A DNA stretch of 64,000 nt from Megaustenia siamemsis (taxonomy: Eukaryota > Mollusca > Gastropoda > Stylommatophora > Ariophantidae), in NCBI GenBank assembly GCA_032433765.1, contig JAVIAB010000025.1, positions 33,148,115-33,212,114 on the forward strand, written 5' to 3'. Below the pieces are notes generated by a model. It had not been told where the DNA came from and searched no databases. It worked only from the letters and a program-made list of their open reading frames with translations. This document shows positions 11,000 through 21,649 of this stretch, in pieces. Position 1 is the stretch's first letter; each line of letters begins with the position of its first letter. The translations under genes and the position numbers were made by a program.

Positions 11000-11205
11000 C
11001 CCTGCCATAGACCATGGTGTGCATTTGCCCCTCAACCACTTCTGGCTCTGGTTCCGGAACCACTTGAATTATGGGTGGGGGAACCTCCCATACTTCCTCA
11101 TCAGATGGGAGATTTCTAATAGGCCTTTTCTGTCGTGCCAACAACTGATCCACCGTCTCATCTGATGTTCCATCTAAGATAGGCACCACTTGCGACAAGA
11201 AGTTC
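11000..11205 (-). CDS. Host gene exon (12th visible)
   Basis: The acceptor is ACACCTGCAG before 11205 and the donor is GGCAGGG|GTGAGTGG at 11000, giving 206 nt. It opens with one base completing Arg from exon 14293-14103 and ends in phase 1. The translation runs NFLSQVVPILDGTSDETVDQ, then RNLPSDEEVWEVPPP and VVPEPEPEVVEGQMH. The leucine-proline-acidic-tryptophan stretch (NLPSDEEVWEVP) is, as I remember the family, typical of the region after the last conserved repeat in animal NO VEIN-like proteins; the proline/glutamate-rich end begins the disordered linker. Confidence 0.8.
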
Positions 11206-11309
11206 CTGCAGGTGTCAGAAAGATATGATGACATGCACTTTCTACACAAAAATAAAAATAAGCACCAAACCAAGGCTATTTAAAACAAACGTAGAAGCAG
11301 TACCATTAT

Positions 11310-11631
11310 TTTTTTTTTTCGTTCGCCAGCTTTGAACTCTGATGAAGTGCCTAGAGACTAGGAACTGAATTTTGCGTGTTAATCCATATTTCCCTGGCAG
11401 CCATGTTCGCAGGGATCCCTCGCCGCACAGGCAGATAACTCCGTCTTCAGAGGTACTCATATTTTTTCCGTCCATGATGTTTCAAACCGGGCCTCGCTGC
11501 TGTGACCAGGGGTGGTTGCCGTAGACATAAATAATAAATAAAAATCTCAACTGGTGCAGCAAGGATTTTAACCCACAACCTCTATGTCGCGAGGCCGACA
11601 TCTAGCATGTGAGACCAACCAGTCCCCCATA
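11310..11631 (-). mobile_element. tRNA-derived SINE family S2, copy 1
   Basis: The minus-strand head ATGGGGGACTGGTTGGTCTC is followed by a B box-like GTGGGTTAAAATCC (GGTTCAAATC in the copy at 30085-30373). The body includes ctagagactaggaactgaat and the tail is a T-run/(GTT)n on the plus strand. Three copies are present (also 57130-57438). No duplication was resolved for this copy. Confidence 0.75.
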
Positions 11632-11749
11632 CATACCATTACATATACCAAATACAGTACCAATATATATGTCTCAGAGGCATGGGTGTAGAATAATACA
11701 ACTAAATACAAGATTTTTCTTTCAGTCAATTACATAACTTCACAAACAT

Positions 11750-11966
11750 GAGAGTATTACACAACAGGCCCTTTTTGGAATCCCCAGGGGAAAAGACAAA
11801 GAAGAAGACCAAGGAATTCTTGGAGAAGACAGGTAGAAGCAGAGATGAAGATGATGGGGAAGACATGGAATGATCTTAAAAGAATGGCAAAAAACAGAAC
11901 GACTTGGAAAGTGTTTGTTGAAGACCTATGCTCCACTGGGAGCTAAAAAGGTAGAAGAAGAAGAAT
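11750..11966 (+). mobile_element. LINE family D 3' fragment
   Basis: The sequence matches the last ~215 bases of the element at 50105-50860: agagtattacacaacaggcc, a GKR...RRPRNSWRRQ-type tail, and ctatgctccactgggagcta at the stop, then gaagaagaag. It is a severely 5'-truncated copy. Confidence 0.85.
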
Positions 11967-12487
11967 TACATATCATCAATATATTGCTATTTTAATTTTC
12001 TGCAACTATTTTTCTTTCTAGTGATGTATACCATTGTAGCACATTTAATTATATTACTGCATGATATTGTAAAATGAATAAGGCATGAGATGAACATTTT
12101 TCGAAACTGAACATTAATCTGATTCAAACCTACAAAAATATCAAGTCCAGAGAGTGTTAAAGTCAAGACAGTTGTAAAAAAAAAAAAAAATTGGACTGAA
12201 AGTGGCCTGTGTCTGCTTGCACTAGGTTAACTGAACCGAAACTATTCAGATCTTACTCCATCTCTTTGTGGTGCTCCTAGTAACAGACTGCCAAGTGAGT
12301 AGGGATCTAGAGAGGAGGTAACTCAGTACCCAAAATATTCTGCTGAAGATGGATGTTGCTGGGCCAAAAGACACACATTTTGTAACAACAGCATAAGTAT
12401 GCTTACTTACTGTCTCCTTAAGGGCAGATGATAAAAAGAAGTACAATTCCTCAATTTATTATGGTACAACGTTCTGAAAGATTAATC
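11967..12487. other. Intron sequence, no gene recognised
   Basis: AT-rich intron between exons 14293-14103 and 11205-11000. An open frame at 12446-12246 (-) has no recognisable domain. It holds an A-run at 12176-12190. Nothing else is supported. Confidence 0.45.
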
Positions 12488-12720
12488 ATCATCAAGTACT
12501 GGGCCTGCTGGCGTAGGTGATCATGTCTCTCCACAACTTTCGATCACGACAGTTATTTATCATTTCTGTTGTTGACCTTCTGCCAAGTCATTCTCTTAAG
12601 CTGTCTGTTATCTCTTCGTCCCTCAATTTTCCACAGTTGTTACAATATATTCCAGCTGTTCTCTTCTCATTACATGGCCAAAAAATAATGAGAATCATAG
12701 GAAACATTATAAGTCAAAAG
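12488..12720 (-). mobile_element. LINE family B 3' fragment
   Basis: It begins with the family B 3' tail (catcatcaagtactgggcc, i.e. TTGATGATG on the element strand) and continues through the tail encoding LWRDMITYA and [15 protein letters not shown] words. It is 5'-truncated within the FGHVMRRE region. Confidence 0.85.
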
Positions 12721-13071
12721 TCTTAGGCTTTGCACGAGATTATTTTCCTTCATGCTTCCGTTTTCAACGGTCCTGGCCAATTTTGGATCGGCCTTTCAGA
12801 ATACTACACAGTTTATAACCCATTTTGTGTTTTGTTTCAAGTTATGATTTGATATGAAACAAACATGGCTAACTATAGAAAATGACATCTTAGTGTTTCA
12901 TCTGAATACACATACTTCCATCAAGCGTAATTGTATAACTCGGAAAATGATAACTTAAACAATTGTAAGTTGAGATATGACTATAGTCATCAAGTGAGCA
13001 TTGAAGAAGATGGTGTAGTGTACCAGACAAAAAAGATACAGAGAAGTTCAACAATGTGATGCTAAGAAAAA

Positions 13072-14102
13072 TCAACAATTCTGAGCGACAAAACACTCGG
13101 CACAGGAAATCCATGACAGCTAGCAGGCAATACGCATTGTTTACCTCAGCACAATTCTGAACGACAACACTCAACAGATGAAACCCATGACAGCTAGAAG
13201 GCAATACACATTATTTACCTCAGCACAATTCTGAACGACAACACTCAACAGATGAAACCCATGACAGCTAGAAGGCAATACACATTATTTACCTCAGCAC
13301 AATTCTGAACGATAACACTCAACAGATGAAACCCATGACAGCTAGAAGGCAATACACATTATTTACCTCAGCACAATTCTGAACGATAACACTCAACAGA
13401 TGAAACCCATGACAGCTAGCAGGCAATACACATTATTTACCTCAGCACAATTCTGAACGATAACACTCAGCAGATGAAACCCATGACAGCTAGCAGGCAA
13501 TACACATTATTTACCTCAGCACAATTCTGAACGACAACACTCAACAGATGAAACCCATGACAGCTAGAAGGCAATACACATTATTTACCTCAGCACAAGT
13601 CTGAACGATAACACTCAGCAGATGAAACCCATGACAGCTAGAAGGCAATACACATTATTTACCTCAGCACAATTCTGAACGACAAGTCAACAGATGAAAC
13701 CCATGACAGCTAGAAGGCAATACACATTATTTACCGCAGCACAATTCTGAACAACAACACTCAACAGATGAAACCCATGACAGCTAGCAGGCAATACACA
13801 TTATTTACCACAGCACAATTCTGAACAACAACACTCAACAGATGAAACCCATGACAGCTAGAAGGCAATACACATTATTTACCTCAGCACAATTCTGAAC
13901 GACAAGTCAACAGATGAAACCCATGACAGCTAGCAGGCAATACACATTATTTACCGCAGCACAATTCTGAACAACAACACTCAACAGATGAAACCCATGA
14001 CAGCTAGAAGGCAATACACATTATTTACCTCAATTCTGTTCTGAGTGACAACATTCGGCACAGAAAACCCACGACAGTTACCAGGCAATACACATAACTT
14101 AC
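13072..14102. repeat. Minisatellite, 74-bp unit, about 14 copies, duplicating an exon donor
   Basis: The unit (ctgaacgacaacactcaac, gatgaaacccatgacagcta, ggcaatacacattatttacc, tcagcacaatt) repeats every 74 bases. On the gene strand each unit contains GAG|GTAAATAATGTG followed by TATTGCC. The unit next to exon 14293-14103 carries the real donor, GAG|GTAAGTTATGTG, then the same intron sequence. The array is thus a tandem duplication of the exon end and intron start. Some units read GCG|GTAAAT. Confidence 0.95.
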
Positions 14103-14293
14103 CTCAACTCTCGAATACAATCCTCATTGCCCTCGGAGAAGTACTTGGCCACTTCCCTGTTGATGTCAGTCTGGCTGCTAATGTACTGCTCATGAAAGAA
14201 GAAATTCTTGTCCTTGACCACACACTTCTCTTGTCTGATCTCAAATACATCTGGACGGTCAATCAACTCATATCTGACCTCTAACTTCTCTAC
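14103..14293 (-). CDS. Host gene exon (11th visible)
   Basis: The acceptor is GTACTACAG before 14293 and the donor is GAG|GTAAGT at 14103, giving 191 nt. It starts in phase 0 after exon 19230-18980 and ends with two bases (AG) completed by the next exon to Arg. The translation VEKLEVRYELIDRPDVFEI, then FFFHEQYISSQTDINREVAK and YFSEGNEDCIREL, has the pattern 'bYELxxxP...b...FxxxEQxb....bNxxVAxxFSEGNxxCxRxL' that I associate with the NO VEIN/sacsin-like repeat end. Its donor is immediately followed by 74-bp units carrying copies of the same donor. Confidence 0.85.
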
Positions 14294-14325
14294 CTGTAGT
14301 ACAAATATTAAGGATTAAAGAATTA

Positions 14326-14675
14326 ACACAAAGTTTCTACCATAATAAGAAAATAACAAGTTTCTACCATAATAAGAAAATAACAAGTTTCTACCATGAT
14401 AAGAAAATAACAAGTTTCTACCATGATAAGAAAATAACAAGTTTCTACCATGATAAGAAAATAACAAGTTTCTACCATGATAAGAAAATAACAAGTTTCT
14501 ACCATGATAAGAAAATAACAAGTTTCTACCATGATAAGAAAATAACAAGTTTCTACCATAATAAGAAAATAACAAGTTTCTACCATAATAAGAAAATAAC
14601 AAGTTTCTACCATAATAAGAAAATAACAAGTTTCTACCATAAGAAAATAACAAGTTTCTACCGTGATAAGTAAAA
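14326..14675. repeat. Minisatellite, 27-bp unit, about 13 copies, upstream of an acceptor
   Basis: The unit aacaagtttctaccatgataa plus gaaaat repeats every 27 bases. It ends ~35 bases from the acceptor of exon 14293-14103. On the gene strand each unit reads TTTTCTTATTATGGTAG, weakly acceptor-like. Open frames here come from the unit length (9 codons). Confidence 0.94.
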
Positions 14676-14829
14676 ACAAAGTTCCTAACAAAATACCAAG
14701 TTCCTACATGACAAAATGATAATAGTTTATAAAATGATTAAAAATGCACACAAGAATGCAATGTTAACTTTAAATAAAAACACTCATTTTAGGTCCCTTC
14801 ACATCTTGAAGACATATAGAAAATACAGT

Positions 14830-14960
14830 GCCCACAGTTTTCAAAGATTTAATGGGTGATGTGGTTGGTATTAGGCTGCCATACTTTCCCTGGAAAAAAA
14901 TCTCTAGTACCCATTTTCAGAAATTGGGTGAGGACTGAAGCAATTGGTCTGGAAAAAGTT
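14830..14960 (-). mobile_element. Relic of SINE S1 body
   Basis: The words ggtgatgtggttggtatta, ctttccctggaaaaaaat and agtacccattt match the S1 body (compare 2925-2995). The tRNA head is missing or too diverged. Confidence 0.5.
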
Positions 14961-15166
14961 TGCTACACCTGGGTACATGTGTTCTTTTCCACGGAGAATG
15001 CCTTTCCTGCTTTCTCTCCACGTTTCACCATTCCTTTGAGATATGGGTTATATTCCACTTCAATGCCACTTTCCTTTTGAGAGCTGGTCTCTAAACACCT
15101 TCACAATGTCCATTTTTTTAGGTCGTCATGCAATAGCAGACCCTGTCCCATGTCTGTGATTTTATT

Positions 15167-15612
15167 GCCATGAATTACAGCATGTTTGGGGAGACTGCCA
15201 TGAATTACAGCATGTTTGGGGAGACTGCCATGAATTACAGCATGTTTGGGGAGACTGCCATGAATTACAGCATGTTTGGGGAGACTGCCATGAATTACAG
15301 CATGTTTGGGGAGACTGCCATGAATTACAGCATGTTTGGGGAGACTGCCATGAATTACAGCATGTTTGGGGAGACTGCCATGAATTACAGCATGTTTGGG
15401 GAGACTGCCATGAATTACAGCATGTTTGGGGAGACTGCCATGAATTACAGCATGTTTGGGGAGACTGCCATGAATTACAGCATGTTTGGGAAGACTGCCA
15501 TGAATTACAGCATGTTTGGGGAGACTGCCATGAATTACAGCATGTTTGGGGAGACTGCCATGAATTACAGCATGTTTGGGGAGACTGCCATGAATTACAG
15601 CATGTTTGGGGA
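15167..15612. repeat. Minisatellite, 30-bp unit, about 15 copies
   Basis: The unit gccatgaattacagcatgtt plus tggggagact is nearly perfect (one gaagact variant at ~15490). All three frames stay open because the unit has 10 codons, giving long repeat ORFs on both strands that are not genes. It is in mid-intron. Confidence 0.96.
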
Positions 15613-15769
15613 GAGAGGATAAGAAGACCCAAACCATAAGAGGAATAACATTCAATGTTGGAAGTTAGATCTCACTATAACCTTTCCGGCACCCTATCCT
15701 TTCCTTCCATTTTGGAGCACACTGTTTACATGATGGTTGAAGTTCAATGATCTGTCAAATTAAACCCCA

Positions 15770-16430
15770 AGTTAATTAAACCCAATGTGGATTCTTTCAA
15801 TAAACCCCAAGTTAAGTCAAGCCATGGATTTTGTCAATAAACCCCAAGCTAAGTCAAGCCATGGACTCTTTCATAAACCCCAAGCTAAGTCAAGCCATGA
15901 ACTCTTTCAATAAACTCCAAGCTAAGTCAAGCCATGAACTCTTTCAATAAACCCCAAGCTAAGTCAAGCCATGAACTCTTTCAATAAACCCCAAGCTAAG
16001 TCAAGCCATGGACTCTTTCAATAAACCCCAAGCTAAGTCAAGCCATGAACTCTTTCAATAAACCCCAAGCTAAGTCAAGCCATGAACTCTTTCAATAAAC
16101 CCCAAGCTAAGTCAAGCCATGAACTCTTTCAATAAACCCCAAGCTAAGTCAAGCCATGAACTCTTTCAATAAACCCCAAGCTAAGTCAAGCCATGGACTC
16201 TTTCATAAACCCCAAGCTAAGTCAAGCCATGAACTCTTTCAATAAACTCCAAGCTAAGTCAAGCCATGAACTCTTTCAATAAACCCCAAGCTAAGTCAAG
16301 CCATGAACTCTTTCAATAAACCCCAAACTAAGCCAAGCCATGAACTCTTTCAATAAACCCCAAACTAAGTAAAGCCGTGAAATCTTTCAATAAACCCCAA
16401 GCTAAGTCAAGCCATGGACTCTTTCAATGT
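15770..16430. repeat. Minisatellite, 37-bp unit, about 17 copies
   Basis: The unit aaaccccaagctaagtcaag plus ccatgaactctttcaat repeats every 36-37 bases. Variants (ggactc/gaactc, cccc/ctcc) recur in the same order at 15840-15930 and 16190-16260, which points to a block duplication. Confidence 0.94.
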
Positions 16431-16636
16431 GCATGTCACTGTACTTCAGAGGCGGCAGCTTCGCTTGCATGATCCGACTGTTCAGTGAGCACTAAAGCAA
16501 CTTGGCTTTGCAAGGATTGATCACAGTCCCCGCTACTGCTGCACTAGTCAGTGATTCAATTGACCATGTCTAAAGTTTCTGAGTGATTTCACTGCGGCTT
16601 CTGTCCTGGATGTAAACCAGAATGTTGCTCTTTCTA

Positions 16637-18926
16637 TCATCATCATCAAGTATCGGCCTGCAGGCGTAGGTGATCATGTCTCTCCACAACTTTCGATCTC
16701 AGCAGCTATTTATCATTTCTGTTGTTGACCTTCTGCCAAACCATTCTCTTAATCTGTCTGTTATTTTTTCTCTTTGCTTCCCTCTATCTCTTCGTCCCTC
16801 AATTTTTCCAGTTGTTACAATATATTTCAGTTGTTCTCTTCTCATTACATGGCCAAAAAATGATGATTGTTTCTTCTTAATATTAGAAATTAGCTCTCTT
16901 TTTGCTTTGACCTCTCTCAGAACATCTTCATTACTCTTCTTAGCTGTCCATGGTACTCTCAACATTCTTCTGTAAAACCACATTTCTACAGACTCTAGTG
17001 ATTTTCTTGTCTGTTGTCCTATTGTCCATGATTCGCATCCATATGTTAAAACTGGCTCTAAGTAACATTTACGAACTCTTTTTCTTGTTTCTATTGTCAA
17101 AAATGGATTGCATAGTATCTTCCTCATTTTTTGGAAAGCTGCTTTTGCCTGAGCCATTCTGCATCTCACCTCTTTTGTACATCTTCCGTCTAAGGTTAAC
17201 AAAGTTCCCAAATATTTAAATTCATTTACCTGTTTTAATATTGTTCTACTTGTATTTATTTTGCACTGAGGTGATGTCTTTTTCTTTGTTGTTACCATTA
17301 CCACTGCCTTTTTGCTATTAAGGCCGAGTCCTATATTTTTGCTTTCTTTCACTATAATGTCCAACATTTCTTGTAACTCATTGTTATTGTTATTGAGTAA
17401 TTTGCGGGTCATCATCATTGCACTCCGAACATGTCCATAGGTGCTCAGATCCCCTCCTCAGCAATTCCCTCAGTGTCCAGCGACTGACGACTCCAGTTCT
17501 ATGTTGGTTGATAAGTCTTCTTACACGGCCACTAAGTGTCTCATTTCTGGCTGTGCCAAACTTAACTCCCATCATCCGAAGAAGTGACGTGGATCTGTGT
17601 TTATCGAAGTCATGTGCTCTTCCCACATCGGAGGGCATTGATGATGTCCGCTCGATCCATTGGTTGCCCATCCTCAACGACAGCACAGCTAGCCAACCTG
17701 TCCGCCCTTTCATTTCCCCTATTCCCGCATGTCCAGGGACATAGACAAAGGTGACCTTACGTATTTTGGATTTCTGCAACGACTCTACCCATTGCATGCG
17801 TACAGAGCCTGTCTCCACTTTTTTTATCATGCTCATCGAATCACTCAGTATACATGCGTGGGTGTAGTCTTGTGACTCTAACCATTTGAATGCCTTGGTC
17901 ACTGCCATCGCCTCCATTGTCATGCTACTCGTGGTCATTACGTATGCACCACTGTCTTCCTTGACTATTCTGCCTGCAGAGCGTGCTGTAAATGCCCATG
18001 CACTTCTTTGGTGTCGTCTTACAGATCCATCTGTATAGATGACTGTATCTTTCTCATCGGTGTTATCGCAGATGAGACCGTTGACCTCAGCATTAACCAC
18101 GACCAGGTTCTGTTCCCTACTTTTCCTGTCGAGTGTGACAATACACGAGAAAGTCCCCTTGAATGACGTAGGCACCGGTATCCACTCCTCACCAACGCTG
18201 ATATTGGTAAGCCCACAGACCTGTTTGATGACATCTTCTGCTCGGCCCACCCATGATTTGCCTCTTTTTAGCCTGTCACCTTTCTCTGTAACTCATTTTC
18301 ACTCTTAGCGATTAAGACTGTATCATCAGCATACCTTAGATTATTTATATTATGACCTCCAATTGTTTTATTTCAGGCAAGCCCCTTAGGATCTTAAAAT
18401 AATCTCACTATAAATATTAAACAAATCTGGTGACAGCACACAACCTTGTCTAACACCCTGTTTTATTTGTTGAAACATTCCCAATTGGTTTCCAGTTCTT
18501 ATGGCCGCTGTTTGTTGCCAGTACATGTTCTTTATTATTCTTAGATCTTTGCTGTCTACGTTTATGCTTTCAAAATTGTGATTATTTCTTGGTGCTTTAC
18601 TTTGTCATATGCTTTGGTGTAATCTATGAAACGTAGGTATAGATCTGTGTTCACCTCTATGGCTCTTTCTACTAAAGATCTTATGATATAAATGGCATTG
18701 CTTGTTCCTTTATCTCTAACAAAACCACACTGTTCATCGCTAATTTCTGGACTGATTTTGTTTCGCACTCTTCGCAAGATGATTCTTAGTAATATCTTAG
18801 TCATATGACTCATAAGGCTTATTGTGTGATGATCGTCACATTCAATCGCACCCGATTTCTTTGGTAGGGCTATGAATATTGATTTGAGCATGTCGTCTGG
18901 TATATATCCGCTGTTGTAGATAGGCT
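16637..18926 (-). mobile_element. LINE family B, longest copy, split by an RNase H LINE
   Basis: This minus-strand RTE-like element ends in the plus-strand tail catcatcatcaag (16637). Frames: 18891-18562 ([58 protein letters not shown]) and 17418-16699 ([74 protein letters not shown]). An insertion at 17383-18286 interrupts it between the RT core and the tail. It is 5'-truncated and ends ~55 bases short of the donor of exon 19230-18980. Multiple breaks make it inactive. Confidence 0.88.
17383..18286 (-). mobile_element. RNase H-bearing LINE 3' end (I/Nimb-like) inserted in LINE B, 11-bp duplication
   Basis: The ORF 18250-17390 holds an RNase HI domain: IYTDGSV (first Asp), MTMEAMAV (Glu), ILSDSMSMI (second Asp) and YVPGHAGIGEMKGRTGWLA, where the last expected Asp (normally N-x-x-A-D) is lost. 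The C-terminal part has GVVSRWTLRELLRRG and EHLWTCSECNDDD. It ends in an (AATAAC)n-like tail, as in I-type elements. Flanks tgtaactcatt at 17372-17382 and 18287-18297 are the duplicated target, and the uninterrupted site is seen in family B at 38520. It is a 5'-truncated copy. The clade is judged from RNase H plus tail. Confidence 0.85.
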
Positions 18927-18979
18927 CTTTCTACAGATAAACAAAAACAAAATCAATGAAATAAAAGATGATATCAAAC

Positions 18980-19230
18980 CTGGCTGAAGACAAGCTCTTT
19001 CAAAGATCCAGCTTTCTTCTCCTTCACTTGCTGGTAAACATCAGGGAATATAAAATAGAGATACTTCTGTATAAGGCCAACAACTTCATGCATAAACTTC
19101 TGTCCTTTGATGCACTGCTGGAAATGGGAGGTAATCTCTTCAGTCTTCACACACTGGCTCAGGGGTTTGATGGAGTCAAAGAGGCCTATGCAGAACTTGA
19201 GAGCATCTTGGTCTATCATATTTCTAGGTC
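18980..19230 (-). CDS. Host gene exon (10th visible)
   Basis: The acceptor is CTTGACAG before 19230 and the donor is AGCCAG|GTTTGA at 18980, giving 251 nt. One base from exon 21313-21089 plus GA gives Gly; it ends in phase 0. The translation: GPRNMIDQDALKFCIGLFDS, then FQQCIKGQKFMHEVVGLIQK, YLYFIFPDVYQQVKEK, LKELVFSQ. It is predicted largely alpha-helical, matching the helical part that follows the 'pillar' segment in NO VEIN/sacsin-like proteins. The donor departs from GTAAGT, so the 3' border is slightly uncertain. A LINE B copy ends about 55 bases beyond the donor. Confidence 0.83.
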
Positions 19231-19249
19231 CTGTCAAGCATGAGGGGGG

Positions 19250-19625
19250 GAGAAAAAAATCAATAAACTGACAAACTTGTCACATCTGACTTGGCATTAT
19301 GTTATTTACAATCAGACACATTGTCAATATCTAGCGTTTCGCGGTATGACTCCTACTGGAAGTTTAGTTTTCTTTGTCCTGCGTGAGGTACCCAGCATCT
19401 CCTGCAGTCATGCCTAGCTCCCATGTGATTTCTTAACTCTCTTGAATACAACCCAGATAATACATTGTTATTTCCAAATTGTTGAACCCACAATTAGACA
19501 TTATTAATGCCACATTATAAGTCTCCAAAAAAGCCACATTAGATTATTCGCAAAATACTAGTTCCCAATAAAGTAAACTGGATAACATACTTTAAGACTT
19601 TATATTGACATTGTATGTATTTCTA
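19250..19625. other. Intron sequence, no gene recognised
   Basis: A single-copy-looking intron directly upstream of exon 19230-18980. No conserved frame or repeat was identified. Confidence 0.45.
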
Positions 19626-19630
19626 AAAAT

Positions 19631-19893
19631 AGAGCTAATTTCCAATATTTAGGAAGAGACAATAATCATTTTTTGGCCATGTAATGAGAAGAGAACAACT
19701 GAAATACATTGTAACAACTGGAAAAATTGAGGGACGAAGAGATAGAGGGAAGCAAAGAGAAAAAAATAACAGACAGCTTAAGAGAATGGCTTGGCAGAAG
19801 GTCAACAACAGAAATGATAAATAGCTGCCGAGATCGAAAGTTGTGGAGAGACATGATCACCTACGTCAGTAGGCCCGGTACTTGATGATGATG
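19631..19893 (+). mobile_element. LINE family B 3' fragment
   Basis: The plus-strand copy starts at the ELISNI-coding region and ends at the stop and tail (cccggtacttgatgatgatg). It carries [11 protein letters not shown] with a one-base insertion (gagaaaaaaataac) that shifts the frame. Confidence 0.88.
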
Positions 19894-19905
19894 ATGTATT
19901 TCTAT

Positions 19906-20278
19906 CTATCTATCTATTGACCTTTCGAGCCATAGCCGGCCCATAGGACATAGACCAAGATACACCTTCTCTTATCTAAATTTTTTATTCTAGCAGTTTT
20001 CAATTATTTTAAAGATATTTTATCAAATCTCGCCATTTGTCTCTGTTCTGTGCAAGCAGCTCTATCTCATTGAGGGAGCCGATTCCTGCCGCTCTTGCCT
20101 CTCTCATCAATGATCTTCTTAGTGTTTCTCTGGGTCTTCCTCTTACCTGTTGTTTCCCACATAAGGGCTTGCTTTGCTATTCGGTTATTATCTCTTCTCA
20201 TCACATGTCCAACATATGATCATCGTCTTTTTCTTGATTACTGAAGATATTAGTGGTTGATTGGCGATTTCTCTAATT
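19906..20278 (-). mobile_element. LINE family C 3' fragment
   Basis: It begins with the (atct)n tail and the family C 3' signature gacctttcgagccatagccg, then minus-strand words for RDRWRDLIKYL and KRGRPRETLRRTL in degenerate form. It is 5'-truncated at the GHVMRR/IANQPLIS region. Confidence 0.85.
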
Positions 20279-20354
20279 TGTATGTATTTACATAATATAC
20301 ATGTATTTGTATAAGTATGTATTTACATGTAAGTTAATTCCCTCTTTAGCTGAA

Positions 20355-20745
20355 TACATCAACAGACAAGAAAATCACTGGAGTCTGTAGAAATGTGGTT
20401 TTACAGAAGAATGTTGAGAGTACCATGGGCAGCTAAGAAGCGTAATGAAGATGTTCTGAGAGAGGTCAAATCAAAAAGAGAGCTAATTTCCAATATAAGG
20501 AAGAGACAATAATCATTTTTTGGCCATGTAATGAGAAGAGAACAACTGGAATATATTGTAACAACTGGAAAAATTGAGGGACGAAGAGATAGAGGGAAGC
20601 AAAGAGAAAAAATAACAGACAGCTTAAGAGAATGGCTTGGCAGAAGATCAACAACAAAAATGATAAATAGCTGCCGAGATCGAAGGTTGTGGAGAGACAT
20701 GATCACCTATGCCAGTAGGACTGGTACTTGATGATGATGATGATG
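20355..20745 (+). mobile_element. LINE family B 3' fragment
   Basis: The plus-strand fragment runs from the RKSLESVEMWFYRRMLRVPW region (one break near 20420) to the 3' tail tacttgatgatgatgatg. Frame 20531-20731 encodes MRREQLEYIVTTGKIEGRRD. It is truncated and inactive. Confidence 0.88.
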
Positions 20746-21088
20746 ATCATTAAGTTATGAAGCCAAAAACATGGCATGAATTCACATATTAAAAAACATA
20801 AAAAATTCTACCATTCACATATTATCAAGCCCACAAAGAGATAGACATTCACATCTTATTAGACCCACCAAAGAAAAAACAGACACCCACATACTATCAG
20901 ACTGTCAACATGAGTAGAATACACAAATGCAGGCCCAAACATAGAAACATTCATGTTAATCAGGCGTGAAAAAGACAGATATTCAAATGCCCTAAAAAAA
21001 AGGTATATTTTTTCACAATTACATCACCCCGAACTATTGTTCTGTTCTATCGTAGAAAACACAACAATAGCTCCATGTCCCAGCTTAC

Positions 21089-21313
21089 CTCTGTCCCTGG
21101 ATTTCTTTGGCTCATTGACCTCCAGCTGAAGAAAGTGCACGCCAGGCTTCTTGTTAAATATCTGCTCCAGCTCTGGCGAGTCAACAATCATCGGGTTGTC
21201 AGTCAGGCTGACCCACTGACCTTGCTTGGTAGGGAACACAGCTGATTTGGTCAGAAGGGCGGTAACTTTGGGCAAATAAATCTCGGCTTTAGTTGCTTCC
21301 GGTGTTTTGACCC
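21089..21313 (-). CDS. Host gene exon (9th visible)
   Basis: The acceptor is CTTCCCACAG before 21313 and the donor is GACAGAG|GTAAGC at 21089, giving 225 nt. One base from exon 24304-24100 plus GG gives Gly; it ends in phase 1. The translation: KAEIYLPKVTALLTKSAVFP, TKQGQWVSLTDNPMIVDSPE, LEQIFNKKPGVHFLQLEVNE, ending KKSRDR. The motif FPT.QG.WVSL...P...D...L...F....VHFL is the segment I recall best from NO VEIN family members (Arabidopsis NOV has a similar FPT-x-x-x-x-WVSL stretch). It is the main basis for the family call. Confidence 0.87.
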
Positions 21314-21649
21314 CTGTGGGAAGTATCAACATACATTTCAGTGTCTGTTCAATAATCCATCGATGGGGCTTAATAAAAAAAAAAAACTTTCAAAAGGATA
21401 TACATAATGTAGGACGGTAATGCCAGATGGTATGACAAGATAAAAGTTATGAAAAAACAAGATAAAGGTTATCTGGGAAAGAACAAAACAAGGATCAACA
21501 GATTATGAATAGAAAATGGAGATTGGACACACACTAAGATAAACTGATGCCAGCAGAACTTGGCACTGTTATGGAATCCACTGCGTAAGAAGCCGGGAAT
21601 GCATGTAGAAGAAAAATCATGAAAACCCTCAAAAATAAATGGCCTAGAT

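Noticed and set aside
12246..12446. Possible exon or small gene on the minus strand
   Set aside because: No splice borders in phase with neighbouring exons, which already join cleanly, and no known domain.
14045..14284. 79-codon plus-strand frame
   Set aside because: Antisense shadow of the conserved host exon 14293-14103, whose minus-strand frame has proper splice borders.
15101..15655. Long open frames on both strands (150-184 residues)
   Set aside because: They are produced by a 30-base tandem unit lacking stops in several frames; no start context, domain or splice signal.
17390..18250. Stand-alone ribonuclease H gene
   Set aside because: It lies within an 11-bp target duplication inside a LINE, has an A/T-rich tail and has lost the last catalytic Asp; it is a truncated retrotransposon.
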